Shown: positions 25,463 through 25,773 of the stretch, one piece after another
Layout: the number at the start of each line of letters is the position of its first letter
Numbering within the stretch: position 1 is the stretch's first letter
NCBI GenBank assembly: GCA_903897205.1
Contig: CAIUAS010000066.1
Span: forward strand, 1 to 25,773
Source of the DNA: an uncultured Gammaproteobacteria bacterium
GTDB taxonomy: Bacteria > Pseudomonadota > Gammaproteobacteria > CAIUAS01
Length of the DNA stretch: 25,773 bases
Direction of reading: 5' to 3'
Made by a program: the position numbers and the translations under genes
The notes under the pieces: generated by a model
What the model was told of the DNA's origin: nothing
Seen by the model: only the letters and a program-made list of their open reading frames with translations
The model's database searches: none

Positions 25463-25773
25463 TTACACTACAAACATTGAACTTACCGACTCTTCTTCAT
25501 TAACACGCCGAATGGTTTGTGAAAGCATATGGCTGATGCTTAGTTGACGAATTTTAGGGCACTGAGCCGCAGCAGCATGTAAGGGAATGGTATCCGTAAC
25601 AACAATTTCATCAATGGCTGAGGATTCAATATTTTTAATGGCTATACCTGATAATACGGGATGCGTGCAATAAGCGGATACAGTGGCCGCGCCATGTTCT
25701 TTTAATGCTTGAGCGGCCTGGCACAGTGTGCCGCCAGTATCTACAATATCATCAACCAACAAGCAATCACGCC
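25463..25773 (-). CDS. prs: Ribose-phosphate pyrophosphokinase, C-terminal part
   Basis: This is the C-terminal third of PRPP synthetase, which makes 5-phosphoribosyl 1-pyrophosphate from ribose 5-phosphate and ATP for nucleotide, His, Trp and NAD synthesis. The frame runs from the window edge and reads RDCLLVDDIVDTGGTLCQAA; VDDIVDTGGT is the ribose-5-phosphate/PRPP-binding loop. It is followed by YCTHPVLSGIA, IDEIVVTDTIPL and the usual ending IRRVNEEESVSSMF. The gene enters from the right edge, so the true start lies outside the window, and the TTG at 25762 is an internal codon. The palindrome TAAGCTAGCTTA (25451-25462) directly follows the stop but lacks a loop or U-tract and is not scored as a terminator. 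Confidence 0.95.
   Translation of the reverse strand, partial: RDCLLVDDIVDTGGTLCQAAQALKEHGAATVSAYCTHPVLSGIAIKNIESSAIDEIVVTDTIPLHAAAAQCPKIRQLSISHMLSQTIRRVNEEESVSSMFVV

Overview
The window is an ordinary, gene-dense housekeeping stretch of an AT-rich gammaproteobacterium. Gene content and protein sequence point most naturally to the Legionellales/Coxiellaceae side of the class. That placement is inferred from gene order, the DUF2147 and OmpA-type envelope genes and base composition; no marker in the window proves it. I see no tRNA or rRNA gene, CRISPR array, insertion sequence, prophage or integron.

Left part (1-6079, all minus strand): the N-terminal piece of an unrecognised small gene lies at the window edge. 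Next come xseA (exonuclease VII large subunit), relA (ppGpp synthetase with a degenerate hydrolase domain), rlmD (23S rRNA m5U1939 methyltransferase) and a PolB-type 3'-5' exonuclease that overlaps rlmD. The rlmD-relA pair is also neighbouring in E. coli. Running away from them on the plus strand is adk, whose 3' end overlaps a thioredoxin-like gene. A strong two-way terminator separates that pair from a minus-strand gene for a very Lys/Arg-rich, histone-like protein.

Middle (7939-10483, plus strand): a secreted DUF2147 protein, an EamA/DMT-type transporter and an OmpA-type outer-membrane protein with its own promoter and a strong terminator.

Central block (10549-21690): gltA runs divergently from sdhC-sdhD-sdhA-sdhB-sucA-sucB-sucC-sucD, the same layout as in E. 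coli. It encodes citrate synthase, succinate dehydrogenase (complex II), the E1 and E2 parts of 2-oxoglutarate dehydrogenase, and succinyl-CoA synthetase. Together these cover TCA-cycle entry and the 2-oxoglutarate-to-fumarate steps. The 306-bp gltA/sdhC gap carries a good promoter for each side plus palindromic sequence that may be operator DNA. E3 (lpd) is not in the window. A terminator follows sucD.

Right end: a Cu(I)-type P1B ATPase (copA) starts only 29 nt after the sucD terminator. It converges on an M20 dipeptidase, which lies downstream of the C-terminal part of prs (PRPP synthetase), cut by the window edge.

I did not find a convincing undescribed system. The items most worth a second look are the histone-like basic protein, the adk/thioredoxin overlap with its CQPC active site, the OmpA-domain protein lacking the usual peptidoglycan-binding Asp, the gltA/sdhC regulatory gap and the position of copA.
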